This document shows, in pieces, positions 7,229-16,900 of a DNA stretch of 64,000 bases. Below the pieces are notes generated by a model, which was not told the origin of the DNA, ran no database searches, and saw only the letters and a program-made list of their open reading frames with translations. The position numbers were made by a program, and so were the translations under genes. The stretch spans positions 558,001-622,000 of the forward strand of contig NZ_PJON01000002.1 of NCBI RefSeq assembly GCF_002900975.1. Reading direction: 5' to 3'. The stretch comes from Tabrizicola aquatica (lineage in GTDB: Bacteria > Pseudomonadota > Alphaproteobacteria > Rhodobacterales > Rhodobacteraceae). How positions within the stretch are numbered: position 1 is the first letter of the stretch; each line of letters starts with the position of its first letter.

Positions 7229-8809
7229 ATGGCGAATGAACTCATCTTCGTGTTCGGAACGGTCGTGTCGGCAACCCTTGTGGTGCTGGCCAGCCTCTTG
7301 CTGCTATCGGTCTGGCAGTCACGCCAGACCCCGCCAGCCATCGGCCTTTTCCGCGACGGCGGCTCGGACGGGACGATCTTCCTTTTTGACGGCGACCGGC
7401 TGCTGGACGCGACGCCCGCCGCCCGCCAGCTGATCCCCGAAGCGGACGGGCCGGGCGCCTGGCAAAAGCTGCTGGTGCGCCTTGGGCCGATGTTTCCGGG
7501 CCTGGCCGATAAGGTCGCCAGCCTGCCGCGGCTGGGACAGGTCCATGTCACCTCGGCCCCCGGCGTGGTGCCGCCGGTGATGATGCATGCCGAACATGTC
7601 TCCGGCATCACCCGCCTGACCATGGTCTCCCCGACCGAGGATCCGCAGGCCGCGCGCACCGGCTCGGCCGCCGTTGCTGCCTTGCAAGCCGAGGTGTTGT
7701 CGCAGCGCGCGGTCCTGGCGCGCTCGCCCGTCCTGATGTGGAAAGAGGGGGCCGAAGGTCAGGTCACCTGGGCCAACCACGCCTATCTGATCCGCGCGGT
7801 CGAACTGCTACCCGAGGGCGAGGATCTCAGTTGGCCCTTGCCGCGCCTGTTCGACCGGCCCGACAGTCGCAACCCCAATCCCCCGCGCGCGAAGTTGCAG
7901 ATGCAAAGCGGTCCGGAATGGTTCGACCTGTTCCGCGTGCCCGTGGCCGAGGAGACGTTCTGCTACGGTCTTGCCGCGAACTCGGCCGTGCAGGCCGAGA
8001 CCGCGCTGCGCGAATTCATGCAGACCCTGACCAAGACCTTCGCCGACCTGCCCATCGGCCTTGCCATCTTTGACCGCAACCGCGTCCTGCAACTGTTCAA
8101 CCCGGCGCTGATCGACCTGACCTCGCTCGCCCCTGATTTCCTGATCGGCCGCCCCACGCTCAGTGCCGTGCTGGATGCGATGCGGGCCAAGTCGATGATC
8201 CCGGAACCCAAGGACTATCGCAGTTGGCGCCGCCAGCTGGTCCGGCTGGAGGAAGAGGCCGCCTCGGGCCTGTTCGAGGAAACCTGGAGCTTGCCGGGCG
8301 GCCAGACCTATCGTGTGATCGGCCGCCCGCATCCGAATGGGGCGCTGGCCTTCATGTTCGAGGATATCTCGACCGAGATGACCCGCACCCGGCGCTACCG
8401 TGCCGACCTGGAGTTGGGGCAGTCGGTGATCGACACGGTGGACGAGGCGGTGGCGGTCTTTTCGCAGGGTGGCCAGCTGGTGATGTCGAACCTCGCCTAT
8501 GCCCAGCTTTGGGGCCACGATCCGGCCGTGCTTCTGTCCGACGCCGGGATTGCCACGCTGTGCAACTGGTGGCGCGACCACACCGCGCCCAGCCTCTTGT
8601 GGGCCGATGCGACCGATTTCGTCCTGACCATGGGCGACCGTGCCGGCTGGAACGGCGAGGCACGGCTTTTGGACGGGCGGCTTCTGGACTGCAAGTTCCG
8701 CCCGCTGACCGGAGGCGCCACCCTGATCACCTTCCGCCTACGTCAGGTGGCCGAGCCGGTCCCGGCCCCCGTGTTCGGAAGCCTCGCGCGGATGACTGTG
8801 CAGGCGTGA
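7229..8809 (+). CDS. Membrane-anchored triple-PAS protein, DivL candidate
   Basis: The 526-residue protein begins with one transmembrane helix (residues 4-27, IFVFGTVVSATLVVLASLLL). Three PAS-like segments follow, roughly 160-255, 265-385 (LPIGLAIFDRNRVLQLFNPA) and 395-520 (VIDTVDEAVAVFSQGGQLVM), joined by coiled-coil linkers. No histidine-kinase dimerisation or ATPase domain follows; the protein stops at SLARMTVQA. In Rhodobacter capsulatus a kinase-less PAS protein called DivL acts upstream of CckA-ChpT-CtrA, and as I recall its gene is close to the reg locus. The architecture, the place next to regB and the CtrA-type box upstream fit that role. The name is inference, so no symbol is given. 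Confidence 0.72.
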   Translation: MANELIFVFGTVVSATLVVLASLLLLSVWQSRQTPPAIGLFRDGGSDGTIFLFDGDRLLDATPAARQLIPEADGPGAWQKLLVRLGPMFPGLADKVASLPRLGQVHVTSAPGVVPPVMMHAEHVSGITRLTMVSPTEDPQAARTGSAAVAALQAEVLSQRAVLARSPVLMWKEGAEGQVTWANHAYLIRAVELLPEGEDLSWPLPRLFDRPDSRNPNPPRAKLQMQSGPEWFDLFRVPVAEETFCYGLAANSAVQAETALREFMQTLTKTFADLPIGLAIFDRNRVLQLFNPALIDLTSLAPDFLIGRPTLSAVLDAMRAKSMIPEPKDYRSWRRQLVRLEEEAASGLFEETWSLPGGQTYRVIGRPHPNGALAFMFEDISTEMTRTRRYRADLELGQSVIDTVDEAVAVFSQGGQLVMSNLAYAQLWGHDPAVLLSDAGIATLCNWWRDHTAPSLLWADATDFVLTMGDRAGWNGEARLLDGRLLDCKFRPLTGGATLITFRLRQVAEPVPAPVFGSLARMTVQA

Positions 8810-8942
8810 CGTTCTTTGCCGGCTGTGATGCTCCCTGCCAGGCTGCTCTCATGCTGTCGCAACTTGGTGCCGCGAAGGCGCCTGGCCAGCGGCCACAGTG
8901 AACCACCCTTGCGGCCCGGCTACCGCCGGGTAGACTCGGGAC

Positions 8943-9407
8943 ATGACCTTGCCCGACACCTTTACGCTTGACCTGCCCGATGAGACCGCGACGGCGGCCC
9001 TGGGCGCGCGTCTGGCGGCGGTGGCGCAGGCGGGCGATGTGATCCTGCTTTCGGGCGCCATCGGCGCCGGCAAAAGCCACCTGGCCCGCGCCTTCATCCG
9101 CGCCCGGCTGGGGCAGGGGGAGGAGGTGCCCTCTCCCACCTTCACCCTGATTCAGACCTACGGCCCGCCCGATGCGGAAATCTTCCACGCCGACCTCTAC
9201 CGTCTCACCCATCCTGATGAGGTCTGGGAACTTGGCCTGGACGACGCCTTCACCCGCGCGATCTGCCTGGTGGAATGGCCCGACCGGCTGGGCACGCACC
9301 TACCGCCCGGGGCGTTGCATCTGGACCTGTCGGCGCTGGGCGAAGGACGACGCGCCACCCTGCGCGGCGGACGCGAGGCCCTGCGCAAGGCGGCGCTGGA
9401 TGGCTGA
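8943..9407 (+). CDS. tsaE: tRNA threonylcarbamoyladenosine ATPase TsaE
   Basis: TsaE is the small P-loop ATPase that works with TsaB and TsaD to make t6A37 in ANN-decoding tRNAs. The 154-residue product has the Walker A motif LSGAIGAGKSHLARAFI near residue 40 and the family segments VPSPTFTLIQTY and FHADLYRLTHPDEVWELGLDD. WPDRLG near the end is also typical. It begins at ATG 8943 after a 133-base gap from the PAS gene, and its stop overlaps the amgK start by eight bases. Pairing of tsaE with a phosphotransferase gene is common in alphaproteobacteria. Confidence 0.95.
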   Translation: MTLPDTFTLDLPDETATAALGARLAAVAQAGDVILLSGAIGAGKSHLARAFIRARLGQGEEVPSPTFTLIQTYGPPDAEIFHADLYRLTHPDEVWELGLDDAFTRAICLVEWPDRLGTHLPPGALHLDLSALGEGRRATLRGGREALRKAALDG

Positions 9408-10416
9408 CCGCGAGCCCCTGATTGCCGCGTTCCTTGGCCTGACAGGCTGGGAAAAGGCCGAGCGTCGCCATCTGGCCGGCGATGCCTCTGACCGGCGCTA
9501 TTGGCGCCTCACGCGCGGAACGGACAGCGCTGTGCTGATGGACAACCCGCCGGGTGGTGCCGATGATCCCGCCGCTTTTGCCGCCATGGCCCGGCATCTG
9601 TCGGCCCTCGGCCTTTCGCCGCCGCGTCTGATTGCCGCCGACCTGGCCCAAGGCCTGCTGCTGCTGGAGGACCTGGGCGACGGACTGTTTGCCCGTCTCA
9701 TTGCTGCCGACCCGTCGCAAGAGGAACCGCTTTACGCCGCCGCCGTCGACGTTCTGGTCCAGCTTCAGGCCGCGCCCCCTCCGCCCGGTCTGCCGAATCT
9801 TTCGGCCCAGGACTGGGCCGAGGCCGCAGCCATAGCCTTCACCATCTACGCCCCTGCCGCGACCGGCCAGCCCCCCGATCCGGGCCCCGTCACCCGCGCA
9901 TTGGCGCTGGCGCTGCAAACCCATGCCGACAGCCCCCGCACGCTGATCCTGCGCGACTATCACGCCGAGAACCTGCTCTGGCTGCCGGACCGCCAGGGGA
10001 CCGCCCGCGTGGGGCTGCTGGACTTTCAGCTCGGCCAGCTGGGTCAGCCGGGCTATGATCTCGTCTCGCTTCTGCAGGATGCGCGCCGGGATGTCTCGCC
10101 TGCGATTGAATCGCGGATGATCGACCGTTTCGCCGCTGCCACAGGCTGGGATTCAGAAGCCTTTTCAGCTCATTATGCTACGCTTGGCGTCCAACGTGCC
10201 CTGCGCATCCTGGGCATCTTCGCGCGGTTGGGCCTTGTGGCGGGCAAGCCCGGCTACCTGCGTCTGATCCCGCGTGTCTGGCGGCAGTTGCAGCAGAACC
10301 TTGCCCATCCCGCGCTGACTGATCTGCGCGCGGCCTGCCTGCGCGACCTGCCCGAACCCACCCCCGCAACCCTTGGCCGCATCGAAGCCCAATGCCCGAC
10401 TTCCCCTTCCCGCTGA
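9400..10416 (+). CDS. amgK: N-acetylmuramate/N-acetylglucosamine anomeric kinase AmgK
   Basis: The 338-residue aminoglycoside-phosphotransferase-fold protein phosphorylates recycled amino sugars at C1. The P-loop-like start RRHLAGDASDRRYWRL, the catalytic segment LILRDYHAENLLWL near residue 182 and the metal-binding LLDFQLGQLGQPGYDLVSLL near 207 are all present. The assignment to AmgK rather than a generic APH protein rests on the next gene being murU, since AmgK-MurU form the fosfomycin-evading peptidoglycan recycling route known from Pseudomonas. It starts inside tsaE, and its last 25 bases overlap murU. Confidence 0.88.
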   Translation: MADREPLIAAFLGLTGWEKAERRHLAGDASDRRYWRLTRGTDSAVLMDNPPGGADDPAAFAAMARHLSALGLSPPRLIAADLAQGLLLLEDLGDGLFARLIAADPSQEEPLYAAAVDVLVQLQAAPPPPGLPNLSAQDWAEAAAIAFTIYAPAATGQPPDPGPVTRALALALQTHADSPRTLILRDYHAENLLWLPDRQGTARVGLLDFQLGQLGQPGYDLVSLLQDARRDVSPAIESRMIDRFAAATGWDSEAFSAHYATLGVQRALRILGIFARLGLVAGKPGYLRLIPRVWRQLQQNLAHPALTDLRAACLRDLPEPTPATLGRIEAQCPTSPSR

Positions 10417-11096
10417 TGATCTTCGCCGCCGGCTTTGGCACTCGCATGGGCGCGCTGACGGCCGACCGGCCCAAGCCGCTGATCCCGGTGGCGGGCCGGC
10501 CGCTGATCGACCATGCGCTGCAGATCGCAGCCGGGGCCGGGGCGCACCGGATCGTGGCGAACACCCATTACCGGGCCGAACAACTCGCCGCCCATCTTAC
10601 CCCCAAGGGCGTTGCGATCAGCCATGAGGCCGGACCCATCCTGGAAACCGGCGGCGGCCTGCGCGCCGCGCTGCCGCTTTTGGGTCCCGGCCCCGTCGCG
10701 GTGCTGAACAGCGACGGCATCTGGACCGGCGCGAACCCTTTGGCGCAACTGGCCGCCGCTTGGGACCCCAAACGAATGGAGACGTTGCTCCTTCTTCTGC
10801 CGCTGCATCAGGCACTGGCGCGGGGCGGGAAGGGCGATTTCCGTCTGGACGACCAAGGCCGGATCAGCCGCGGGCAGGGGGGTGAGGATCACGTCTATAT
10901 CGGCGCCTGCATCCTGGCCCCGGACCGGCTGGCGGCGATCGAGGAGGAGGCGTTCTCGCTTAACAGGCCCTGGAACGACATGATCGCGGCCGGCACCGCC
11001 TTTGGCCTTGTCCACCAGGGCCGCTGGTGCGACGTCGGCCACCCGGCCGGAATTGCCGAGGCCGAGCAACTGCTTGCGCAGGCCGCCCATGGCTGA
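10392..11096 (+). CDS. murU: N-acetylmuramate-1-phosphate uridylyltransferase MurU
   Basis: MurU makes UDP-MurNAc from MurNAc-1-phosphate during cell-wall recycling. The 234-residue protein opens with the nucleotidyltransferase signature MIFAAGFGTRMGALTADRPKPLIPVAG and has the metal-binding segment VAVLNSDGIW. It is short, as MurU proteins are, lacking the C-terminal beta-helix of GlmU or RmlA-like enzymes. The start lies 25 bases inside amgK and the stop overlaps the addB start, so the genes are tightly coupled. The MurU name depends on the amgK pairing; by fold alone it is a sugar nucleotidyltransferase. Confidence 0.88.
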   Translation: MPDFPFPLMIFAAGFGTRMGALTADRPKPLIPVAGRPLIDHALQIAAGAGAHRIVANTHYRAEQLAAHLTPKGVAISHEAGPILETGGGLRAALPLLGPGPVAVLNSDGIWTGANPLAQLAAAWDPKRMETLLLLLPLHQALARGGKGDFRLDDQGRISRGQGGEDHVYIGACILAPDRLAAIEEEAFSLNRPWNDMIAAGTAFGLVHQGRWCDVGHPAGIAEAEQLLAQAAHG

Positions 11097-13983
11097 CCCC
11101 GCGCTTTACGCCCTGCCGCCCGGCGTCGATTTCCCGGCCGAACTGGTCGCGGGCCTGTTGCACCGCATGCGGGACCACCCGCCCGAGGCGCTGGCCCGTG
11201 TGACGTTGATCCTGAACACCCAGCGCATGCGGCGGCGGGTGACCGAGTGTCTGATGCACTCGGGCGCGCGTCTCTTGCCCCGGCTTCTGCTGGTCACCGA
11301 CATTGCTGCCCTGGGGGCCGCGCCTTTGCCGCCCGGCACCTCGCCCCTGCGCAGGCGGCTGGAGCTGACGGTCCTTCTGGACAAGCTGCTGGCCACCGGC
11401 ACCACCGATTTCCCCCGCAGCGCGCTTTATGATCTGGCCGACAGCCTGGCCGCGCTGATGGAGGAGATGCAGGGCGAAGGCGTGTCCCCCGACCGGATTG
11501 CCGGGCTGGACGTGGCCGACCACTCGGCGCATTGGGCGCGGACCCAGGCCTTTCTGGGGATCGTAGCCCAGGCGATGGGCGGCGACGGCGCGGATGCCGA
11601 AGCGCGGCTGCGCCAGGCGGTGCTGTCCCTGGCCGAACGCTGGCAAGACCACCCGCCGCAGGCCCCGGTGATCGTCGCCGGCTCGACCGGGTCGCGCGGG
11701 ACGACCGCGCTTCTGATGCAGGCGGTGGCGCGGCTGCCGCAGGGCGCGGTGGTGCTGCCGGGCTATGATTTCGACCAACCGGATGCCGTCTGGGACCGGC
11801 TGGATGATGCCCTGACCGCCGAGGATCACCCCCAGTTCCGCTTTCGCGCGCTGATGGACCGGCTGGGCTGCGGACCGCAGGCCGTGCAACCCTGGACCGA
11901 TGCGCCCGCTCCCTCGCCCGACCGCAACCGCCTGATTTCCCTGTCGCTTCGTCCCGCCCCGATTACCGATCAATGGCTGGCCGAGGGGCCCAGCCTGCCG
12001 CCCCTGATCCCCGCCACGCAAGACATGACCCTGATCGAGGCCCCCAGCGAGCGGACCGAGGCCTTCGCCATCGCCCTGATCCTGCGCGACGCGGCCGAGC
12101 GGGGAGAGCGCGCCGCCCTTGTCTCGCCTGACCGGAACCTGACCCGCCGTGTGACCGCCGCCCTGGACCGCTGGGGCATCCGCCCCGACGATTCCGCCGG
12201 CCGTCCGCTGCCGCTGTCTGCCCCCGGCCGCTTTCTGCGCCAGATTGCCGGGCTGTTCGGCGATCGCCTCACGGCGGACCGACTGCTGGCCTTGCTGAAG
12301 CACCCGCTGGTCTTTTCCGGCCCCGGGCGTGGCGCGCATCTGATCCTGACGCGCGAGCTTGAACTTCACCTGCGCCGCCACGGACCGGCCTTTCCAACGG
12401 CCGAAAGCCTGGCCACCTGGGCCGCTGGCAGCCGGGTCCCCGGCGCGGCGGATTGGGCAAAAATTCTGGGCCAGACCCTCTCGCCCCTGGCCGACATCGG
12501 CCCTCTGCCCCTGACGGCTTTCGTCGCAGCCCACCTTGCCAACGCCGAGACGCTGGCGCGCGGCTTTGCCCCCGACGGCGCGGGTGCCCTGTGGGAGAAG
12601 GAGGCCGGCCAGAAGGCCGCCGAGGCTGTGGCGGAACTGCAAGCCGAGGCCGGGGCCGCCGGCACCCTGACCCCCGGCGACTATGATCGCCTGTTCCACG
12701 GCGTCCTGCAACGGCACGAGGTGCGTGAGGCGGAAAGTGTCCATCCCGATATCATGGTCTGGGGCACGATCGAGGCGCGGGTCCAGGGGGCCGATCTGGT
12801 GATCCTTGGCGGCTTGAACGAGGGCGCCTGGCCCGCCCAGCCGCCGCCGGACCCCTGGCTGAACCGGGCGATGCGCAAGGCGGCGGGGCTTCTGCTGCCC
12901 GAACGCCGCATCGGCCTTTCGGCGCATGACTACCAGCAGGCCGTCGCCGCGCCGCGCGTGGTCCTGACCCGCGCCATCCGGGGGGCCGAGGCCGAAACCG
13001 TCCCTGCCCGGTGGCTGAACCGCCTGGTCAACCTGATGTCCGGCCTGCCCAGCCGCGACGGACCGCAGGCGCTGGACCTGATGCGGGGCCGGGGCCAGCA
13101 CTGGCTGACCCTTGCCACCCGGTTCGACCGGGTGGACCCCGTGCCGCCCGCCCCGCGCCCCTCGCCCCGCCCGCCGGTAGAGGCGCGGCCGAAACGGCTG
13201 TCCCTGACCGAGGTTGGTCGGCTGGTGCGCGACCCCTACGCGATCTACGCCCGGCACGTCCTGCGCCTGTCCAAGCTTGATCCCCTCCGCCCCGAAGCCG
13301 ACCCCCGCCTGCGCGGCGTGGTCCTGCATGAGATCCTCGAGACGTTCATCAAGCGCGGCGGCACCGACCGCGCCGCGCTTCTGGCCACCGCAGACGAGGT
13401 TCTGGCCGCCCGTGTTGCCTGGCCCCTGGCCCGCACCGTCTGGCGCGCGCGGATCGCCAAGGCGGCGGATGCCTTCCTGCGCTACTCCTCCTCCACCGGA
13501 GGCACGCCTGTCCTGTTGGAGGAAAAGGGCGCCACCCCCATCGCGGGACTGGACTTTGCCCTGACCGGCAAGCCTGACCGCATCGACATGCTTCCCGACG
13601 GCCGCCTCCTCCTGATCGACTACAAGACTGGCGACCCGCCCAGCGAAAAGCAGCAGCGCAATTTCGACAAGCAACTTTTGCTTGCCGCCGCGATGGCGGA
13701 ACGGGGCGGCTTCGCCTCGATCGGTCCGTCCGAGGTGGCGAAGATCGCCTTCATCGGGCTGAAGGCCGAGTTGAAGAAGGTGGAAACCGATCTTGCCCCC
13801 GGCCGGGTCGGCGCGGTCTGGGATGAATTCGTGCGCCTTGTCACCGCCTATGCACAACCCGGACAGGGCTACACTGCCCGCCGCGCGCTGATGTCCGAAA
13901 CTGACGCCTCGGACTATGACCACCTGTCGCGCTACGGCGAATGGGACATGACCCAGGACCCCAGGGCCGAGGATCTGGCATGA
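11089..13983 (+). CDS. addB: Double-strand break repair protein AddB
   Basis: This 964-residue protein is the AddB subunit of the alphaproteobacterial AddAB helicase-nuclease that processes double-strand ends for RecA. The N-terminal two thirds resemble an inactivated UvrD-like helicase. The C-terminal PD-(D/E)xK nuclease is marked by RGVVLHEILETFIKRGG and LLLIDYKTGDPP near residue 842. I do not see the four-cysteine iron-sulfur cluster of Bacillus AddB, as expected for the alphaproteobacterial type. It starts at ATG 11089, overlapping murU, and ends in an ATGA overlap with addA. Confidence 0.94.
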   Translation: MADPALYALPPGVDFPAELVAGLLHRMRDHPPEALARVTLILNTQRMRRRVTECLMHSGARLLPRLLLVTDIAALGAAPLPPGTSPLRRRLELTVLLDKLLATGTTDFPRSALYDLADSLAALMEEMQGEGVSPDRIAGLDVADHSAHWARTQAFLGIVAQAMGGDGADAEARLRQAVLSLAERWQDHPPQAPVIVAGSTGSRGTTALLMQAVARLPQGAVVLPGYDFDQPDAVWDRLDDALTAEDHPQFRFRALMDRLGCGPQAVQPWTDAPAPSPDRNRLISLSLRPAPITDQWLAEGPSLPPLIPATQDMTLIEAPSERTEAFAIALILRDAAERGERAALVSPDRNLTRRVTAALDRWGIRPDDSAGRPLPLSAPGRFLRQIAGLFGDRLTADRLLALLKHPLVFSGPGRGAHLILTRELELHLRRHGPAFPTAESLATWAAGSRVPGAADWAKILGQTLSPLADIGPLPLTAFVAAHLANAETLARGFAPDGAGALWEKEAGQKAAEAVAELQAEAGAAGTLTPGDYDRLFHGVLQRHEVREAESVHPDIMVWGTIEARVQGADLVILGGLNEGAWPAQPPPDPWLNRAMRKAAGLLLPERRIGLSAHDYQQAVAAPRVVLTRAIRGAEAETVPARWLNRLVNLMSGLPSRDGPQALDLMRGRGQHWLTLATRFDRVDPVPPAPRPSPRPPVEARPKRLSLTEVGRLVRDPYAIYARHVLRLSKLDPLRPEADPRLRGVVLHEILETFIKRGGTDRAALLATADEVLAARVAWPLARTVWRARIAKAADAFLRYSSSTGGTPVLLEEKGATPIAGLDFALTGKPDRIDMLPDGRLLLIDYKTGDPPSEKQQRNFDKQLLLAAAMAERGGFASIGPSEVAKIAFIGLKAELKKVETDLAPGRVGAVWDEFVRLVTAYAQPGQGYTARRALMSETDASDYDHLSRYGEWDMTQDPRAEDLA

Positions 13984-16900
13984 CACTGAACCCCGCCTTC
14001 GCCGCCCAGATCGCCGCCGCCGAGCCGTTGCGCAACACTTGGCTGTCGGCCAACGCCGGGTCGGGCAAGACCCGCGTGCTGACCGACCGGGTGGCGCGGC
14101 TTCTGCTGTCGGGGGTCGAACCGCAGCACATCCTCTGCCTGACCTACACCAAGGCCGCCGCGTCCGAGATGCAGAACCGCCTGTTCAAGCGGCTTGGCGA
14201 ATGGGCGATGGCGCCCGAACCCGATCTGCGCAAGGCCCTGCTGGACCTTGGCGAAGCGGACTTCTCCGCCGCCCGCCTGGCCCGCGCGCGGCAGCTTTTC
14301 GCCCGCGCCATCGAAACCCCCGGTGGCCTGCGCATCCAGACCATCCACAGCTTCTGCGGCAGCCTTCTGCGCCGCTTTCCGCTAGAGGCCGGGGTGCCCC
14401 CCGGATTCGCCGAACTCGACGACCGCTCTGCCCGCCAGATGCGCGCCGAGATCGTCGAGGAACTTGCCGACGGCCCCCACGCCCCCGTGGTCCGCCGCCT
14501 GGCCGAAGTGCAGGGCGCCGAGGATTTCGCCCCTCTGGTCGAGGAACTGTCCCGCCACCGTGCCGCCTTTGCCACGCCGCTGGACGCCGCCGCGATCTGG
14601 TCGCTGTTTGGCCTGCCGCCGGGCTTTGCGGCCTCGGACCTGCTGGCGCAGACCTTCCTGGGCGACGAGACGCTGTGGTTTCCCGACCTGATCACCGGGC
14701 TGGCGGCGGGCAGTTCAACCGACGTTAAGGCGGCCGACAAACTGCGTCCGCTGGACCTGTCCAACCCCGACCTTGCCACCCTGGCGACGCTGGAAAGCCT
14801 GTTCCTGTTCGGCGACGGTGCCGGCACGCCATTTGCCGCGAAGATCGGCAAGTTCCCCACCAAGGACACCCGCGCCGCCCTTGGCGCCATCATGGACCGG
14901 TGCGAGGCGCTGATGGCCCGCGTCGAAGCCGCGCGCGGCCAGCGCATCTGTCTGGAAGCGGCCGAGAAATCGCTGGCGCTCCACCGCTTCGCCGCCGCCT
15001 TCCTGCCGGAATATGCCAGGCGCAAGGCCGCCCACGGGCAGTTGGACTTTGACGACCTGATCGGCAAGGCCCGCGCGCTGCTGAAAGACCCCTCACTGGC
15101 GGCCTGGGTGCTGTACCGGCTGGATGGCGGTATCGACCACATCCTGGTGGACGAGGCGCAGGACACCAGCCCCGAGCAATGGGAGCTGATCGAATCCCTC
15201 GCGTCCGAGTTGATCGCGGGCGAGGGGGCGGGAACCAGGCCACGGACACTGTTCGTCGTTGGGGACAAGAAGCAGTCGATCTATTCGTTCCAGGGCGCCG
15301 ATGTGGCCGCCTTCGACCAGAAACGCGACCATTTCCACAGCCGGCTTGCCGGTGGACCGGGCCTTGTCGGCCGCGCCCTGGAACATTCCTTCCGCTCTTC
15401 GCCCGCGATCCTGAAGGTGGTGGACCGGACCTTCACCGAGGCAGAGTTTCAGGCGCTGGGCGGCGAATCCCGCCACACCGCCTTCAACGAACGCCTGCCC
15501 GGCCGTGTCGATGTCTGGCCGGTCGAGCAGAAGGCTGAAACCCCCGAACCCGGCGACTGGTTCGACCCCGTCGACGCCCGCAGCGCCGAGGACCCCCGCG
15601 TGATCCTGGCCGGCCGTATCGCCGAGTGGATCCGTGACACCGTTGCCGCCGGGGTGCAGATCCCCCAGGTTCCGCGCGACGGCAAACCGCCGCAGCGCCC
15701 GGTCCATTTTGGCGATTTCCTGGTGCTGGTCCAACGCCGCTCGCCCCTGTTCCACGAGATCATCCGCGCCTGCAAGGCGCTGAACCTGCCCATTGCCGGG
15801 GCTGACCGGCTGAAACTGGGCGGGGAACTCGCGGTCCGCGACCTTTCCGCCCTTCTGACCTTCCTTGACACGCCCGAGGATGACCTGTCGCTGGCCTCTC
15901 TCCTCCGCTCGCCGCTCTGTGGCTGGTCCGAGGCCGAGCTTTTCCGTCTGGCCAACCCCCGCAAGGGCTATCTGTGGGAGGCGCTGCGCGACCACCCTGG
16001 TCGCCCGGACACGCTGGCCTTCCTGAACGACATGCGGTCCCAGGCCGATTTCCTGCGGCCCTACGACCTGATCGAACGCGCGCTGCACCGCCACGACGGC
16101 CGCCGCAAGCTCTTGGCCCGCCTGGGGCCCGAGGCGCAGGATGGCATCGACGAACTCTTGTCGCAGGCGCTGGCCTATGAGGGGCAAGAGGTTCCCAGCC
16201 TGACCGGCTTCCTGGTCTGGATGCAGACCGACGAGGTCGAGGTAAAGCGCCAGCTGGATGGCGAAGGCCGGCTGATCCGGGTGATGACGGTTCACGGCGC
16301 CAAGGGGTTGGAGGGCGAGATCGTGATCCTGCCCGACACCGGCGACCGCCCGCCGCGAGAGCGTGACCAGCTTTTTCGCCTGCCCGATGGCCCCGCCGTC
16401 TGGAAGATGCCTGCTGCCGAAAGCCCGCCGCCGATAGCCGCCGAACGCGCTGCCCGCCAGGCCCGCGAGGCGGCCGAACGCCTGCGCCTGCTGTATGTCG
16501 CCATGACGCGGGCGCGCTGCTGGCTGGTCACGGCGGCGGCGGGTGAGGTGAAGCAGCCGGATTGCTGGTACAACCTGATCCGCGCCGGGGTGGAACGGGC
16601 CGAGGCCTTCGATGCCGAGGGCATCCGCCGCCACGCCATTGGCGACTGGCCAGAACCGCTGGTCACGCTGGCGCCCGCCCCCATGCCCCCCGGCGCGCTG
16701 CCCGACTGGCTGACCCGCCCCGCGCCTGCCCCGCTGGAGCCGCCAAAACCCCTGTCGCCCTCAGACCTGGGCGGGGCCAAGGCGCTGCCCGGTGAACCCG
16801 CCTGGCCCGAGGCCGTCGCCAAGGCCCGTGGCACTGCGCTGCACCTGCTCTTGGAGCGCCTGCCGGGCCTTGACCCTGCCACCTGGGCCGACCACGCCGC

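Noticed and set aside
5581-7659. 692-codon minus-strand frame opposite regB
   Set aside because: It covers regB and the PAS gene in antisense; no motif and no conserved start.
10960-13986. 1008-codon open frame on the minus strand opposite addB
   Set aside because: It mirrors addB codon structure, has no family similarity and no ribosome binding site. Long antisense frames are expected in GC-rich DNA.
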